Assembly (NCBI GenBank): GCA_037045355.1
Contig: JBAOHO010000016.1
Span: 62,001 to 126,000 of the forward strand
Source of the DNA: Candidatus Nanopelagicales bacterium
GTDB taxonomy: Bacteria; Actinomycetota; Actinomycetes; S36-B12; GCA-2699445
Length of the DNA: 64,000 nucleotides
Reading direction: 5' to 3'
This document shows positions 9,888-18,096 of the stretch, in pieces. The translations under genes and the position numbers were made by a program. The notes beneath the pieces are model-generated. The model saw only the letters and a program-made list of their open reading frames with translations, ran no database searches and was not told the origin of the DNA. Each line of letters begins with the position of its first letter. Within the stretch, counting starts at the first letter, position 1.

Positions 9888-11303
9888 TCATGCGCCGGGA
9901 TCGAGTGACAGCAGATCATCGATGGTCTCGCGTCGGAGGACAGTCTCGAGGTGCCCGTCCTGCACTCCCATGACCCCGGGCCGGGGCACCTGGTTGTAGT
10001 TCGACGCCATCGATCGGCAGTAGGCGCCAGTGGCCGCTACCGCCAAGAGATCCCCGGGCGCCAGATCGGCCGGCAACCAGCAGTCCCGGACAACGATGTC
10101 CCCGCTCTCGCAGTGCTTGCCGACGACGCGACACAGCATCGGTTCGGCGTCGGACTCCCGATTCGCCAGTGCGACCGTGTACTCCGCGTCATACAGCGCC
10201 GTCCGGATGTTGTCGCTCATTCCCCCGTCGACCGACACGAACGTGCGCGTCAGGCCATTCCCGAGATCGATCGCCTTGATCGTCCCGACTGTGTACACGG
10301 TGATCCCCGCCTGCCCGATGATGGCCCGACCCGGTTCCACACAAAGCAGTGGTAGTGGCAGGTCCGCCCGATCACATTCGTGGCGCACGATCGACACGAT
10401 CGCCGCAGCCATGTCAGCGACATCCAAAGGGTCGTCGGCGCTGGTGTAGGCGATCCCCATTCCCCCACCGAGATTCAACTCCCGGATCGAGAGCCCCTCT
10501 GCGGCCAGCTCCGCGGCGAAACCGACCAAGCGGCGCGCAGCGACCTCGAAACCCGCCGGGTCGAAAATCTGGGAGCCGATGTGAGAGTGCAGCCCGACCA
10601 GATTCAGTGACGGCAAGGCCGCCACGCGGCGGGCCGCCTCCCGCGCCGATCCATCCGTGAGAGCCAAGCCGAACTTCTGATCCTCATGAGCGGTGGCGAT
10701 GAACTCATGCGTATGCGCTTCGACCCCGACTGTCACTCGAACGAGACAATCCGCTACCACACCAGCGTCCTGCGCCAAGGCGCCAAGGCGGGCGATCTCG
10801 AGACACGAGTCGATGACATACCTGCCCACGCCCACTTCCAGCGCACGGATGAGTTCGGCCTCGCTCTTGTTGTTGCCATGGAACAGGATGCGATCCGGCG
10901 TGACTCCGGCGCGCAGGGCGACCTCCAGCTCCCCGCCCGTGCAGACGTCGATGTCCACGCCCTCGTCGGTGATCCAGCGCGCCACCGCCGTCGAGAGGAA
11001 GGCCTTTCCCGCGTAGTAGACCCGGGTCGGTGTGCCAGTGGCATCGTAGGAGCGCGCGTAGCCGCGGGCGGCGCTGCGGACCTGATCCTGGTCGAGGAGC
11101 ACAACGGGACTCCCCGCCTCGCGCACCGCGGTGACGACATCGACACCACCCACACTCACCACACCACCTGACTCACGACGAGCACTGGTCGGCCAAACCG
11201 CAGCATCGAGGTGGTTCAACTCAGCAGTGTCGAGGGGGCGCGGGGGCGCCCCGTGGATATCGATGACATCGCTGTGGCGCGGTCCGGCGGGATGAGCGGG
11301 CAT
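9888..11303 (-). CDS. lysA: Diaminopimelate decarboxylase
   Basis: PLP enzyme making L-lysine from meso-DAP. Start at the ATG 11303 (MPAHPAGPRHSDV, typical of actinobacterial LysA), 471 residues. VYYAGKAF carries the PLP lysine, HGNNKSEAEL and GLHSHIGSQIFD line the barrel, NLGGGMGIAY binds phosphate, and VEPGRAI and CESGD (catalytic Cys) follow. TACGCT is placed 6 nt before the ATG, so the mRNA is probably leaderless. It is separated from hom by 174 bp that include the hom leader. Confidence 0.97.
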   Translation of the reverse strand: MPAHPAGPRHSDVIDIHGAPPRPLDTAELNHLDAAVWPTSARRESGGVVSVGGVDVVTAVREAGSPVVLLDQDQVRSAARGYARSYDATGTPTRVYYAGKAFLSTAVARWITDEGVDIDVCTGGELEVALRAGVTPDRILFHGNNKSEAELIRALEVGVGRYVIDSCLEIARLGALAQDAGVVADCLVRVTVGVEAHTHEFIATAHEDQKFGLALTDGSAREAARRVAALPSLNLVGLHSHIGSQIFDPAGFEVAARRLVGFAAELAAEGLSIRELNLGGGMGIAYTSADDPLDVADMAAAIVSIVRHECDRADLPLPLLCVEPGRAIIGQAGITVYTVGTIKAIDLGNGLTRTFVSVDGGMSDNIRTALYDAEYTVALANRESDAEPMLCRVVGKHCESGDIVVRDCWLPADLAPGDLLAVAATGAYCRSMASNYNQVPRPGVMGVQDGHLETVLRRETIDDLLSLDPGA

Positions 11304-11309
11304 GCCCAC

Positions 11310-11315
11310 AGCGTA
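11310..11315 (-). promoter_or_regulatory. -10 element TACGCT of a leaderless lysA transcript
   Basis: TAnnnT hexamer ending 6 nt before the lysA ATG with no Shine-Dalgarno between. The same spacing recurs at argS (16532-16527), tetR (18085-18090), plsC (26444-26439) and the small gene at 22662 (22674-22669). Confidence 0.5.
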
Positions 11316-11432
11316 GGGGCGGGTCGGGCAACCGCGGTCACTGTCCCGAAGTTGACGAGACCCCACCGAGTCCTCGTTTGTCGCTCGGGAGTGACCCCGC
11401 GGACAGCGGCTCCGATCCGGTTAGATGGCACC

Positions 11433-11900
11433 ATGCAGGTTTCCGCGCGCGTCGACTACGGTATGCGGGCCCTGGTCGAACTCACCTCAGTCAATCGCGA
11501 TGAGCCCAACCGACTGGTGAAGAGCGAGGAATTGGCCGCGCGGCAGGGAATCCCACCGAAGTTTCTCGAGGGGATCTTGAACCAGTTGCGTCGCTCCGGA
11601 TTCATTGCCAGCCAACGCGGAGCGGACGGCGGCTACCGCCTGGCGCGCCAGGCGGATCTGATCACCGTCGCCGACATCATCCGGGCGCTGGAGGGGCCGT
11701 TGGCCGCAGTGAGAGGCGAACCACCCGAGGACACGGAGTACGCCGGGCCCGCTGGGTCGCTCCGCGACGTCTGGGTCGCCACGCGGGCGTCGATGCGAGC
11801 CGTCCTCGAACACGTGACGCTGGCCGACATTGCAGCCGGGCACCTCCCCGAGGACACGGCCTCACTGCTGGATCAACCCGGGGCTTGGGAACGTCGCTGA
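11433..11900 (+). CDS. Rrf2-family transcriptional regulator, no cluster cysteines
   Basis: 155 residues. Winged-helix N-terminus (MQVSARVDYGMRALVEL, then ELAARQGIPPKFLEGILNQL as the recognition region, and the ADGGYRLAR wing). Iron-sulfur members such as IscR and NsrR carry three cysteines around residue 90-105; here that region (RGEPPEDTEYAGPAGS) has none, so this is a CymR/YwnA-like branch with another or no ligand. It is divergent from lysA, 129 bp away, and converges with acpS. Target unknown; no Suf or Isc genes are nearby. Confidence 0.85.
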   Translation: MQVSARVDYGMRALVELTSVNRDEPNRLVKSEELAARQGIPPKFLEGILNQLRRSGFIASQRGADGGYRLARQADLITVADIIRALEGPLAAVRGEPPEDTEYAGPAGSLRDVWVATRASMRAVLEHVTLADIAAGHLPEDTASLLDQPGAWERR

Positions 11901-11917
11901 CATGGGGCTGAGGTAGA

Positions 11918-12286
11918 TCAACTGGACAGCGCCACCACGATGGCGGTTGCGTAGTCACCGTCGTGGGAGATGGACACCGACCACGAACTCCACCCGCTGC
12001 TTTCGGCCGCGGTGAGAGCCGACCCGTACAGTGTCAGGACCGGGGCGCCGTGCGGCCCCTTCCCGACCTCGACGTCGGTGGGCGCGATTCGGTCCAACCC
12101 CTGGCCGAGCGCCTTCATAGCTGCCTCCTTGGCCGCCCACCGTGCGGCCAGGCGCTGGGAGTCGACGCCACACTCGGAGAGTTCGACTGAGGTGAACACG
12201 CGATTGAGGAACGACGCGCCAGATGACGCGATCAGCCGCTCGATCCGATCCACCTGCACAATGTCGATGCCGGTCGAGATGTTCAT
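11918..12286 (-). CDS. acpS: Holo-[acyl-carrier-protein] synthase
   Basis: Transfers 4'-phosphopantetheine from CoA to carrier proteins. 122 residues from ATG 12286. GIDIVQVDRIERL (Mg-binding Asp) and RWAAKEAAMKALG (Glu and Lys of the second motif) are diagnostic. It overlaps the stop of the upstream adenylation/carrier protein by 4 bases (ATGA), so it is made from the same mRNA as a protein that needs phosphopantetheine. AcpS normally serves the fatty-acid ACP; whether it also modifies the neighbour's carrier domain is inference. Confidence 0.93.
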   Translation of the reverse strand: MNISTGIDIVQVDRIERLIASSGASFLNRVFTSVELSECGVDSQRLAARWAAKEAAMKALGQGLDRIAPTDVEVGKGPHGAPVLTLYGSALTAAESSGWSSWSVSISHDGDYATAIVVALSS

Positions 12287-14805
12287 GACACGCCCGCCGG
12301 ATTCCCGACACGACCCACTGCGCTCGGGGCACGAGCAGCCGCACTTCCCGATCGAACCGCGACACCTGAGCGCACTGCGGCGACGCCGCGCTGGATCACG
12401 ACTCCGAGGACCAAGGACAGGGCCAGCGCCCACCATCCGGCGAACACTTCAAGTACCTGCCAATGTGCCAGGAAGATGTACAACGAGGCTTCGGCGAAGG
12501 CGGCCGCAGCGACTGCCACCACGGGGGGAAGCGGTACGCGGGAGATCCATACCAGCAGCAACAGCAGGACGGGGATGGTCCACATCCGGCCTCCGTCGTA
12601 ACTGATCGGAACCGTGATCAGAATGACAGCCGAGAGCAGCAGCCGTCTGGTGGTGTCCGCTGCCTGAGCCGCCGCCCATCCGAGCAAGAAGATCCACAGC
12701 ACGGCCAAGGGGGCGAACAGACTGCTGGGACGAGCTTCCGGCACCCACAGGACAAAGGCCGTCCACGCCCCGACCGCGAGTACGAGAGGAAATCCGAACG
12801 GGTATCGCCGGCGCAGGCGATCGACCTGAGGCAAGGCGACCACCGCGACCACTACAGGCAGGATCCAGACCATCGCCGCGACGAACCAGTAGCGCCAGTC
12901 TGGATTGTCGGTGACGGGATTGGCGATCGGGTTCCAGCCCAGTGCGGACCACGAGTACGTGGTGGTGACCGCGGCCAGGACGCCGACCCAGAGCACGGAC
13001 GGAACCAGCAGCTCGGCCGTGTGGCGGATCGTCGAACGCATGCCTCGACGTCGGTCCGGATCGGACAGGGGGAATCGCGCGAGGTTGAACCCCAGCAGTG
13101 CCACCAGCAAGTGGGCTCCGCCCCGCAGATCCAGGAGGTTGGCGTGCGAGGCCACGATGGCCAGGATCGCGCAGGCACGCAGGACAACTCCCGCATCCAT
13201 CTGACGCAAACTCGAGGTCTGCGGGCGTGCCGGCTCCTCGTGGTCCTGGCGGGCGAGCTCCGCGATGGTGCGGGTGTGCCAGTTGGGGGGCAAGTGCCCC
13301 AGAGTCCGTTCCACTTCCACGGACACGGCGACAAATGTCAGGGAGTCGCCTCCCAGCGAGACGAAACTGTCGTCCTCGGACACCTGACGGCGAAGCAGCC
13401 GACCGTAGACCGTCTCGAGTCGGCGGACTGGGTCACCGACCAGTGGCGTGGGCGCCGCATCTGCGACCAAACGGGACAGGGCAACCGTGTCGGGCTTTCC
13501 GGCGTAAACCCGGGGAAGTTCTGGGACACAAACCACGCGGATGACCCCGGCCGGAATCCGACAGGCGCCGGCAACAACATCTCGCACTCGATCCGGGTCG
13601 TCGGCGCAGGCGACCACGCCCAGAGCATTCGTGATGGCCACAGAGGCGCCTCGAATTCCGGCCTGCTCCAACGCTCGGTCGACATCGGATAGGTCGATGC
13701 GGTATCCGAACACTTTGGCGAACCGGTCCTGGCGCCCGATGATGTCGATGCGACCGTCGGCGGCGATCCGGGCTCGATCACCGGTATCGAGTTCCGTGAG
13801 CTCCGCACCGCGTGCGAGATCGGCTGGGCAGTGGGCGTAGCCCATCATGACGTTGGGTCCGCGGTACAGCAGCCGCCCGACCCCCTCGTCATCGACGTCC
13901 GCGAGCCGGACCGAACCACCGGGCACAGGCCACCCCACTGATTCCGGGAATTGGTCGGCAAGGCCAGGGGGCAGGCACGCGATCCGGGCGGTGGCTTCGG
14001 TCTGTCCGTACATGACCGCCAAGTCGAATCCGTCCCGGCGACCGACAGCGGCGAAGCGGCGCACGGCGTCTGGGGCCAAGCGCCCCCCGGCGCACGTGAG
14101 CAGCCGCAGTTCCGGTGCCATGCGGCCGCTGAACCCCATGCGTTCCAGCAGGTCGAAGGTGTGCGGGACTCCGGCGAGAGTGGTCGCTCGCTGCTGCCTG
14201 GCGGTGCGCCAGAACTCGTCATCGGTGACGGACTCCGATGTGAGCACGACGCGCCCGCCGACCGACAGGTGCGAGTTGATGACCGATAGCCCATAGCTGT
14301 AGGCGGGACTCAGGGTCGTGATCGCACGGTCCGAGGCGGTGATGCCGAGAGCGGTCACGATCGAGTCGGCATTGCTGCTGATATTGCTGTGTGAGAGCCG
14401 TACGAGCCGCGCGTTGCCCGTGGAGCCCGAGGTGCTCAACAAGACCGCGAGGTCCGGGTGCAGGTCACGCCCCGACGATGAGAACCGCCGCTCGAAGACC
14501 CCGCCCGCGACTGTCACATCAGGGCTGTGCACCGCAGTGATGGCCTGGGCCGTGCACGGCGGCACCAGCAACGCCACGTGACCGTGGCGCAGGCACGCGA
14601 GGTAGGCGGTCAGCGCGGAGACCGTGTTCTCGCCGGCAATCGCGACCAGAGACCGCGCCGGACCGATTCGTTGGGCTGCGGCATCGACCAGACGATCGAG
14701 TTCGGCGTAAGTGATCAGCTGATCCCCGGCGACGACAGCGACGGCGTCGGCGCCCGCGTCAATGTGCCGCAGCACTGAGACCGCCTCGCGGACCTGACGA
14801 CCCAA
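12283..14805 (-). CDS. Iron-box-controlled fusion: ANL adenylation domain, carrier domain, membrane acyltransferase
   Basis: 840 residues. Residues ~1-430: acyl-adenylating ANL domain with LLSTSGSTGNARLVRLSH (A3), MYGQTEATARI (A5), TGD (A7), GRQDRFAKVFGYRID (A8) and the late catalytic Lys in YAGKPDT (A10), so it should be active. About 450-520: carrier domain with FVSLGGDSLTF (phosphopantetheine Ser). About 530-820: roughly ten membrane segments resembling acyltransferase-3/OafA proteins (LRACAILAIVASHANLL with the family's early Arg and His, then LLGF). TTG start with GGGAGG 5 nt upstream. No condensation or thioesterase domain. By analogy with DltA-DltC-DltB it could activate an acid, load it, and pass it to an acceptor at the membrane. 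Substrate unknown; siderophore, lipid or wall acylation are all possible. Confidence 0.85.
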   Translation of the reverse strand: MGRQVREAVSVLRHIDAGADAVAVVAGDQLITYAELDRLVDAAAQRIGPARSLVAIAGENTVSALTAYLACLRHGHVALLVPPCTAQAITAVHSPDVTVAGGVFERRFSSSGRDLHPDLAVLLSTSGSTGNARLVRLSHSNISSNADSIVTALGITASDRAITTLSPAYSYGLSVINSHLSVGGRVVLTSESVTDDEFWRTARQQRATTLAGVPHTFDLLERMGFSGRMAPELRLLTCAGGRLAPDAVRRFAAVGRRDGFDLAVMYGQTEATARIACLPPGLADQFPESVGWPVPGGSVRLADVDDEGVGRLLYRGPNVMMGYAHCPADLARGAELTELDTGDRARIAADGRIDIIGRQDRFAKVFGYRIDLSDVDRALEQAGIRGASVAITNALGVVACADDPDRVRDVVAGACRIPAGVIRVVCVPELPRVYAGKPDTVALSRLVADAAPTPLVGDPVRRLETVYGRLLRRQVSEDDSFVSLGGDSLTFVAVSVEVERTLGHLPPNWHTRTIAELARQDHEEPARPQTSSLRQMDAGVVLRACAILAIVASHANLLDLRGGAHLLVALLGFNLARFPLSDPDRRRGMRSTIRHTAELLVPSVLWVGVLAAVTTTYSWSALGWNPIANPVTDNPDWRYWFVAAMVWILPVVVAVVALPQVDRLRRRYPFGFPLVLAVGAWTAFVLWVPEARPSSLFAPLAVLWIFLLGWAAAQAADTTRRLLLSAVILITVPISYDGGRMWTIPVLLLLLVWISRVPLPPVVAVAAAAFAEASLYIFLAHWQVLEVFAGWWALALSLVLGVVIQRGVAAVRSGVAVRSGSAAARAPSAVGRVGNPAGVS

Positions 14806-14827
14806 CGTTCCTCCCGGCTCCGAACCA

Positions 14828-14846
14828 GAAGGTTAGGCTACCCTAA
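14828..14846 (-). promoter_or_regulatory. DtxR/IdeR iron box upstream of the adenylation fusion gene
   Basis: On the minus strand TTAGGGTAGCCTAACCTTC matches 16 of 19 positions of the known DtxR/IdeR consensus TTAGGTTAGCCTAACCTAA. A TAGGGT -10 candidate (14845-14840) lies inside it and the TTG start is 23 bp downstream, the classic position for iron-dependent repression. Confidence 0.8.
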
Positions 14847-14861
14847 CTAACCCCTACCTGG

Positions 14862-16520
14862 TTACATCCGGTCGGGCGCGGATACACCGCACAGTCCCAG
14901 CCCGTTGGCGATCACCTGCCGGGTCGCGGCACACAGCCACAGTCGGGCAATCGTGACAGGCCCCGGGTCCTCGTCTCCGCGCGGAAGGACCCGACACGAG
15001 TCGTAGAACTTGTGGTAAGCCGTCGCGAGATCCTCGAGGTACCGCGCGACCCGGTGGGGCTCGCGCAGTTCGGCCGCTGACGCGACAACGCGCGGGTACT
15101 CGGCCAGCGCTCCGAGCAAAAGGGACTCCTGCTCGTGATCGAGCAACTCGGGCTGGAAATCGGCCACCTCGAAGTCGATGCCCAGAGCAGCCGCATTGCG
15201 CAGCACCGAGGAGATGCGCGCGTGCGCGTACTGCACATAGAAGACGGGGTTGTCACTGGAGCGTTTGATCAGCAGATCGAGGTCCAAGGTCAGCGGGGAG
15301 TCGACCGGGTAGCGGATCAGCGAGTAGCGGGCGGCGTCGACGCCGACCTCGTCGACGAGGTCCTCGAGAGTGATGATGTTGCCCGCCCGCTTGGACAGGC
15401 GGACTTCTTCGCCACCCTTGAGCATCTTGACCATCTGACCGATCGGCACCTCGATGTTGAAGTCGGGATCGTCCCCAGCGCAGGCGGCGACCGCCTTCAG
15501 TCGCCCCACGTATCCGTGGTGATCAGCGCCGAGCAGATACAGGCAGATGTCGAAGCCACGTTCGCGCTTGTCGATGTAATAGGCCGTGTCACTGGCGAAA
15601 TACGTGAGCTCTCCGTCGGCCTTGATCAGAACGCGGTCCTTGTCGTCCCCGAACTCGGTCGTGCGCAACCACACCGCCCCGTCCGACTCGTACACATGCC
15701 CTTGCCGGCGCAGCTTCGCCATTCCCCGATCGACAGCGCCGGACTCATGCAAGGCGCGTTCGGATGCCCAGACGTCGAAGTGTGTGCGGAACAGATCCAG
15801 CACGTCCTTCTGTTGCCGCAACTGGATGGCGTACCCGGCCTCGCGGAATGCCTCGGTGCGCTCCTCCCCGGACAGATCGGCGTATTCAGGGTGGTCGGCC
15901 AGGATGCGCGCCGCAAGGTCAGTGATGTAGGCGCCGTGATAACCGTCGGATGGCGCGGGTTGTCCGGCCGCGGCGGCGGCGATCGAGTCCCCGAACTTGT
16001 CCATCTGCACGCCGCGGTCGTTGATGTAGAACTCACGGGCGACACTGGCTCCCGCTGCTGCCAGTACGCGCGCGATCGCATCACCCACCGCTGCCCAGCG
16101 CGTGTGACCCAGATGCAATGGGCCGGTGGGATTGGCCGAGATGAACTCGACGTTGACCGCAGTGCCCGCCAGTTGGCTGCCGGTGCCGTATCGCTCCCCG
16201 GCCGTGACGATCGTGCGCGCGAGTTCGGCTTGGGCACCGGCTTCGACCTTGATGTTGATGAAGCCCGGTCCGGCGATCTCCACCGCCGCGATGCCAGGGG
16301 TGCCACGCAACTGATCGGCGATGGCCGTGGCCAACTCCCGGGGCGGGACCCCCACCTTCTTGGATGTCGCCAACGCGACATTCGTCGCATAGTCGCCATG
16401 TTCACGGTTGCGAGGCCGTTCCACGCGAACCTGCGGCGTCTCGGTCAACTCGAATCCATGCGCTGCGGCCGCCGCCACGATCGCATCACTGACAGCACTG
16501 GCCACGCCTTCAGGAGTCAC
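14862..16520 (-). CDS. argS: Arginyl-tRNA synthetase
   Basis: Class I synthetase charging tRNA-Arg. 552 residues from GTG 16520. Arg-specific N-terminal domain, HIGH-type motif in SANPTGPLHLGHTRW, KMSKS-like VRLSKRAGNIITLEDL, and a C-terminal DALR anticodon-binding domain ending in the usual terminal Met. TACCCT 6 nt before the GTG suggests a leaderless transcript. In many actinobacteria argS directly precedes lysA; here acpS, the iron-regulated fusion and the Rrf2 gene lie between. The window's tRNA-Arg(CCG) is a substrate. Confidence 0.97.
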   Translation of the reverse strand: MTPEGVASAVSDAIVAAAAAHGFELTETPQVRVERPRNREHGDYATNVALATSKKVGVPPRELATAIADQLRGTPGIAAVEIAGPGFINIKVEAGAQAELARTIVTAGERYGTGSQLAGTAVNVEFISANPTGPLHLGHTRWAAVGDAIARVLAAAGASVAREFYINDRGVQMDKFGDSIAAAAAGQPAPSDGYHGAYITDLAARILADHPEYADLSGEERTEAFREAGYAIQLRQQKDVLDLFRTHFDVWASERALHESGAVDRGMAKLRRQGHVYESDGAVWLRTTEFGDDKDRVLIKADGELTYFASDTAYYIDKRERGFDICLYLLGADHHGYVGRLKAVAACAGDDPDFNIEVPIGQMVKMLKGGEEVRLSKRAGNIITLEDLVDEVGVDAARYSLIRYPVDSPLTLDLDLLIKRSSDNPVFYVQYAHARISSVLRNAAALGIDFEVADFQPELLDHEQESLLLGALAEYPRVVASAAELREPHRVARYLEDLATAYHKFYDSCRVLPRGDEDPGPVTIARLWLCAATRQVIANGLGLCGVSAPDRM

Positions 16521-16590
16521 GCACCCAGGGTAGTGGCCACCTCACAACCGAACCGACCCGCAGGACCCCCCAGGCAGGCACAATGGCCCC

Positions 16591-17025
16591 ATGGGAATCA
16601 TCCGAACCATCCTGAACATCCTGTGGCTCGTCCTCTCCGGGTTCTGGAGTGCTCTGGGCTACGCGCTGGCCGGGGTCATCATGTTCATCCTCTTCTTCTT
16701 GATCATCACGATTCCGTTCGGGATCGCGGCGTTCCGCCTGGCGGGCTACGCTCTGTGGCCATTCGGCAGGACCGTGCGCGCGGATCCCGACGCCGGCGTC
16801 GGGAGTTTCATCGGCAACATCATCTGGTTCATCTTCGCGGGCCTGTGGCTGGCGATCGGTCAGTTCGTGACCGGCGTGCTGCTGTGCATCACGATCATCG
16901 GGATCCCGTTCGGCATCGCCAACTTCAAGCTCGCCCGGCTGAGCATCAATCCGCTGGGCAAGATGATCGTCCCCATCGACCAGACACCGCAGTCGGGTTA
17001 CCAGCAGTACGTGCCCGTGCAGTGA
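16591..17025 (+). CDS. YccF-family inner membrane protein
   Basis: 144 residues made of two similar halves, each with hydrophobic helices and an IPFGIA signature (TIPFGIAAFRLAGYALWPFG and GIPFGIANFKLARLSINPLG), as in YccF/DUF307. Function of the family is not established. Start ATG with CACAAT 6 nt upstream, possibly leaderless; divergent from argS across 70 bp. It converges with the epimerase gene, 4 bp apart. Confidence 0.85.
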   Translation: MGIIRTILNILWLVLSGFWSALGYALAGVIMFILFFLIITIPFGIAAFRLAGYALWPFGRTVRADPDAGVGSFIGNIIWFIFAGLWLAIGQFVTGVLLCITIIGIPFGIANFKLARLSINPLGKMIVPIDQTPQSGYQQYVPVQ

Positions 17026-17029
17026 ACCG

Positions 17030-17962
17030 TCAGACCGGTTGCGGCTCGCGGTAGGAGTTCATGGTCGCGGTCAGCACTTCACTCCAGGGCGTCGCGGTGA
17101 TGCCGAAGTGCTGCTGGGCGGCGGTGGAGTCCATGACGAAGGGCGCGGCGAACTGATACGTCGTCTCCCTCACTTCGCGCACGGTCGGACTGAACAGCCC
17201 GATGGCCGCCATCATCCAACCGGGATAGGCGCTCACCTTCGGCGCCGGTAGATCGGCGATCGCCGCCAGGTCCGCCACGGCCTGCTCCTGGGTCCGCGGG
17301 GGGTTCGACGGGACATGCCAGGCCCGCCCCCAGGACGACTCGTCGGCTCCGGACGCGATGGCCAGGGTTGCGACATCAGTGACATAGGTCCAGGAATGCG
17401 GTTGGTCAGTGGCGCCGATGACCTTGACCGCCTTGCCGGCCAGAATGCGCGGGATAACCCGATCGCCCATATGACTTTCGGCGCCGGGCCCGATGTAGTC
17501 GCTGGCGCGGACTTCGACGGTCCTCGCCCGTCCCTCGGTGTGTGCCCGCAGCGCATCGGCGAACATCTGAGCTCGAATTCGCCCCTTCGTGCCGCGGGCA
17601 TCCAGCGGCAGTTCCTCGGTGATGGGTCCTGACACAGGACCGTAGGCATAGAGGTTGGACACCGTCACCAGCACGGCACCCGACAGTTCAGCGGCCGAGA
17701 GCAGCGCGGCCGCCATGGGGGGCCAGTCCGTGCCCCAACGGTGGTACTGCGGATTGAGTGCGTTGTAGATGACCGACGCTCCGCGGCACAGCTCGCCCAC
17801 GGCTTGTGCATCCGAGGCGTCGATCGCCACGCGAGTCGCTCCGGTGACCCCCGGACCCCGCCCGGACCGGGAGGCCAGGATCACGTCGATGCCCGATTGC
17901 GCCAGTTCCTCGGCGATGGCGCGCCCCACCGGACCTGCTCCGAAAACAACCTGACCTGACAT
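17030..17962 (-). CDS. NAD-dependent epimerase/dehydratase-family protein
   Basis: 310 residues. Rossmann start VVFGAGPVGRAIAEEL binds NAD(P), and VSNLYAYGP sits where short-chain enzymes keep Ser/Tyr, but I do not see an intact YxxxK pair (the following segment is LDARGTKGRIRAQ), so the chemistry is uncertain. ASDYIGPGAE and HSWTYVTDVA match atypical SDRs that act on nucleotide sugars or quinones. Start supported by GGGAG 6 nt upstream. It is divergent from a TetR gene and probably its target: a TTGACA/CAAGGT promoter with a perfect palindrome in its spacer lies in between. Confidence 0.82.
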   Translation of the reverse strand: MSGQVVFGAGPVGRAIAEELAQSGIDVILASRSGRGPGVTGATRVAIDASDAQAVGELCRGASVIYNALNPQYHRWGTDWPPMAAALLSAAELSGAVLVTVSNLYAYGPVSGPITEELPLDARGTKGRIRAQMFADALRAHTEGRARTVEVRASDYIGPGAESHMGDRVIPRILAGKAVKVIGATDQPHSWTYVTDVATLAIASGADESSWGRAWHVPSNPPRTQEQAVADLAAIADLPAPKVSAYPGWMMAAIGLFSPTVREVRETTYQFAAPFVMDSTAAQQHFGITATPWSEVLTATMNSYREPQPV

Positions 17963-18014
17963 CCGAGTCTCCCTTCAACCAAGGCGCAAACCGTGAGCGC
18001 CGCTCTCGCTTTCC

Positions 18015-18043
18015 ACCTTGCGCCAATGGCGCGGGACTGTCAA
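18015..18043 (-). promoter_or_regulatory. Epimerase promoter with palindromic operator in the spacer
   Basis: Reading minus, TTGACA (18043-18038) and CAAGGT (18020-18015) are separated by 17 bp. The 13-bp perfect palindrome GCGCCAATGGCGC (18020-18032) fills that spacer. This is a good site for the adjacent TetR repressor; binding is inferred. Confidence 0.5.
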
Positions 18044-18096
18044 GAGCAGTGCTCACATTTCTTACTATCGCTCTCACTTGCCGGTACTGTGGGGCC

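Noticed and set aside
11433..11900. IscR-type iron-sulfur sensor
   Set aside because: The three cluster cysteines are absent and no isc or suf genes are adjacent.
12463..13692. Plus-strand frame of 409 codons opposite the adenylation fusion
   Set aside because: Composition is Arg/Gly/Gln-rich without motifs, while the minus frame carries complete ANL and carrier motifs.
15135..17054. Plus-strand frame of 639 codons opposite argS and running into yccF
   Set aside because: argS motifs are unambiguous on the minus strand, and in the yccF region the frame differs from the clear YccF protein.
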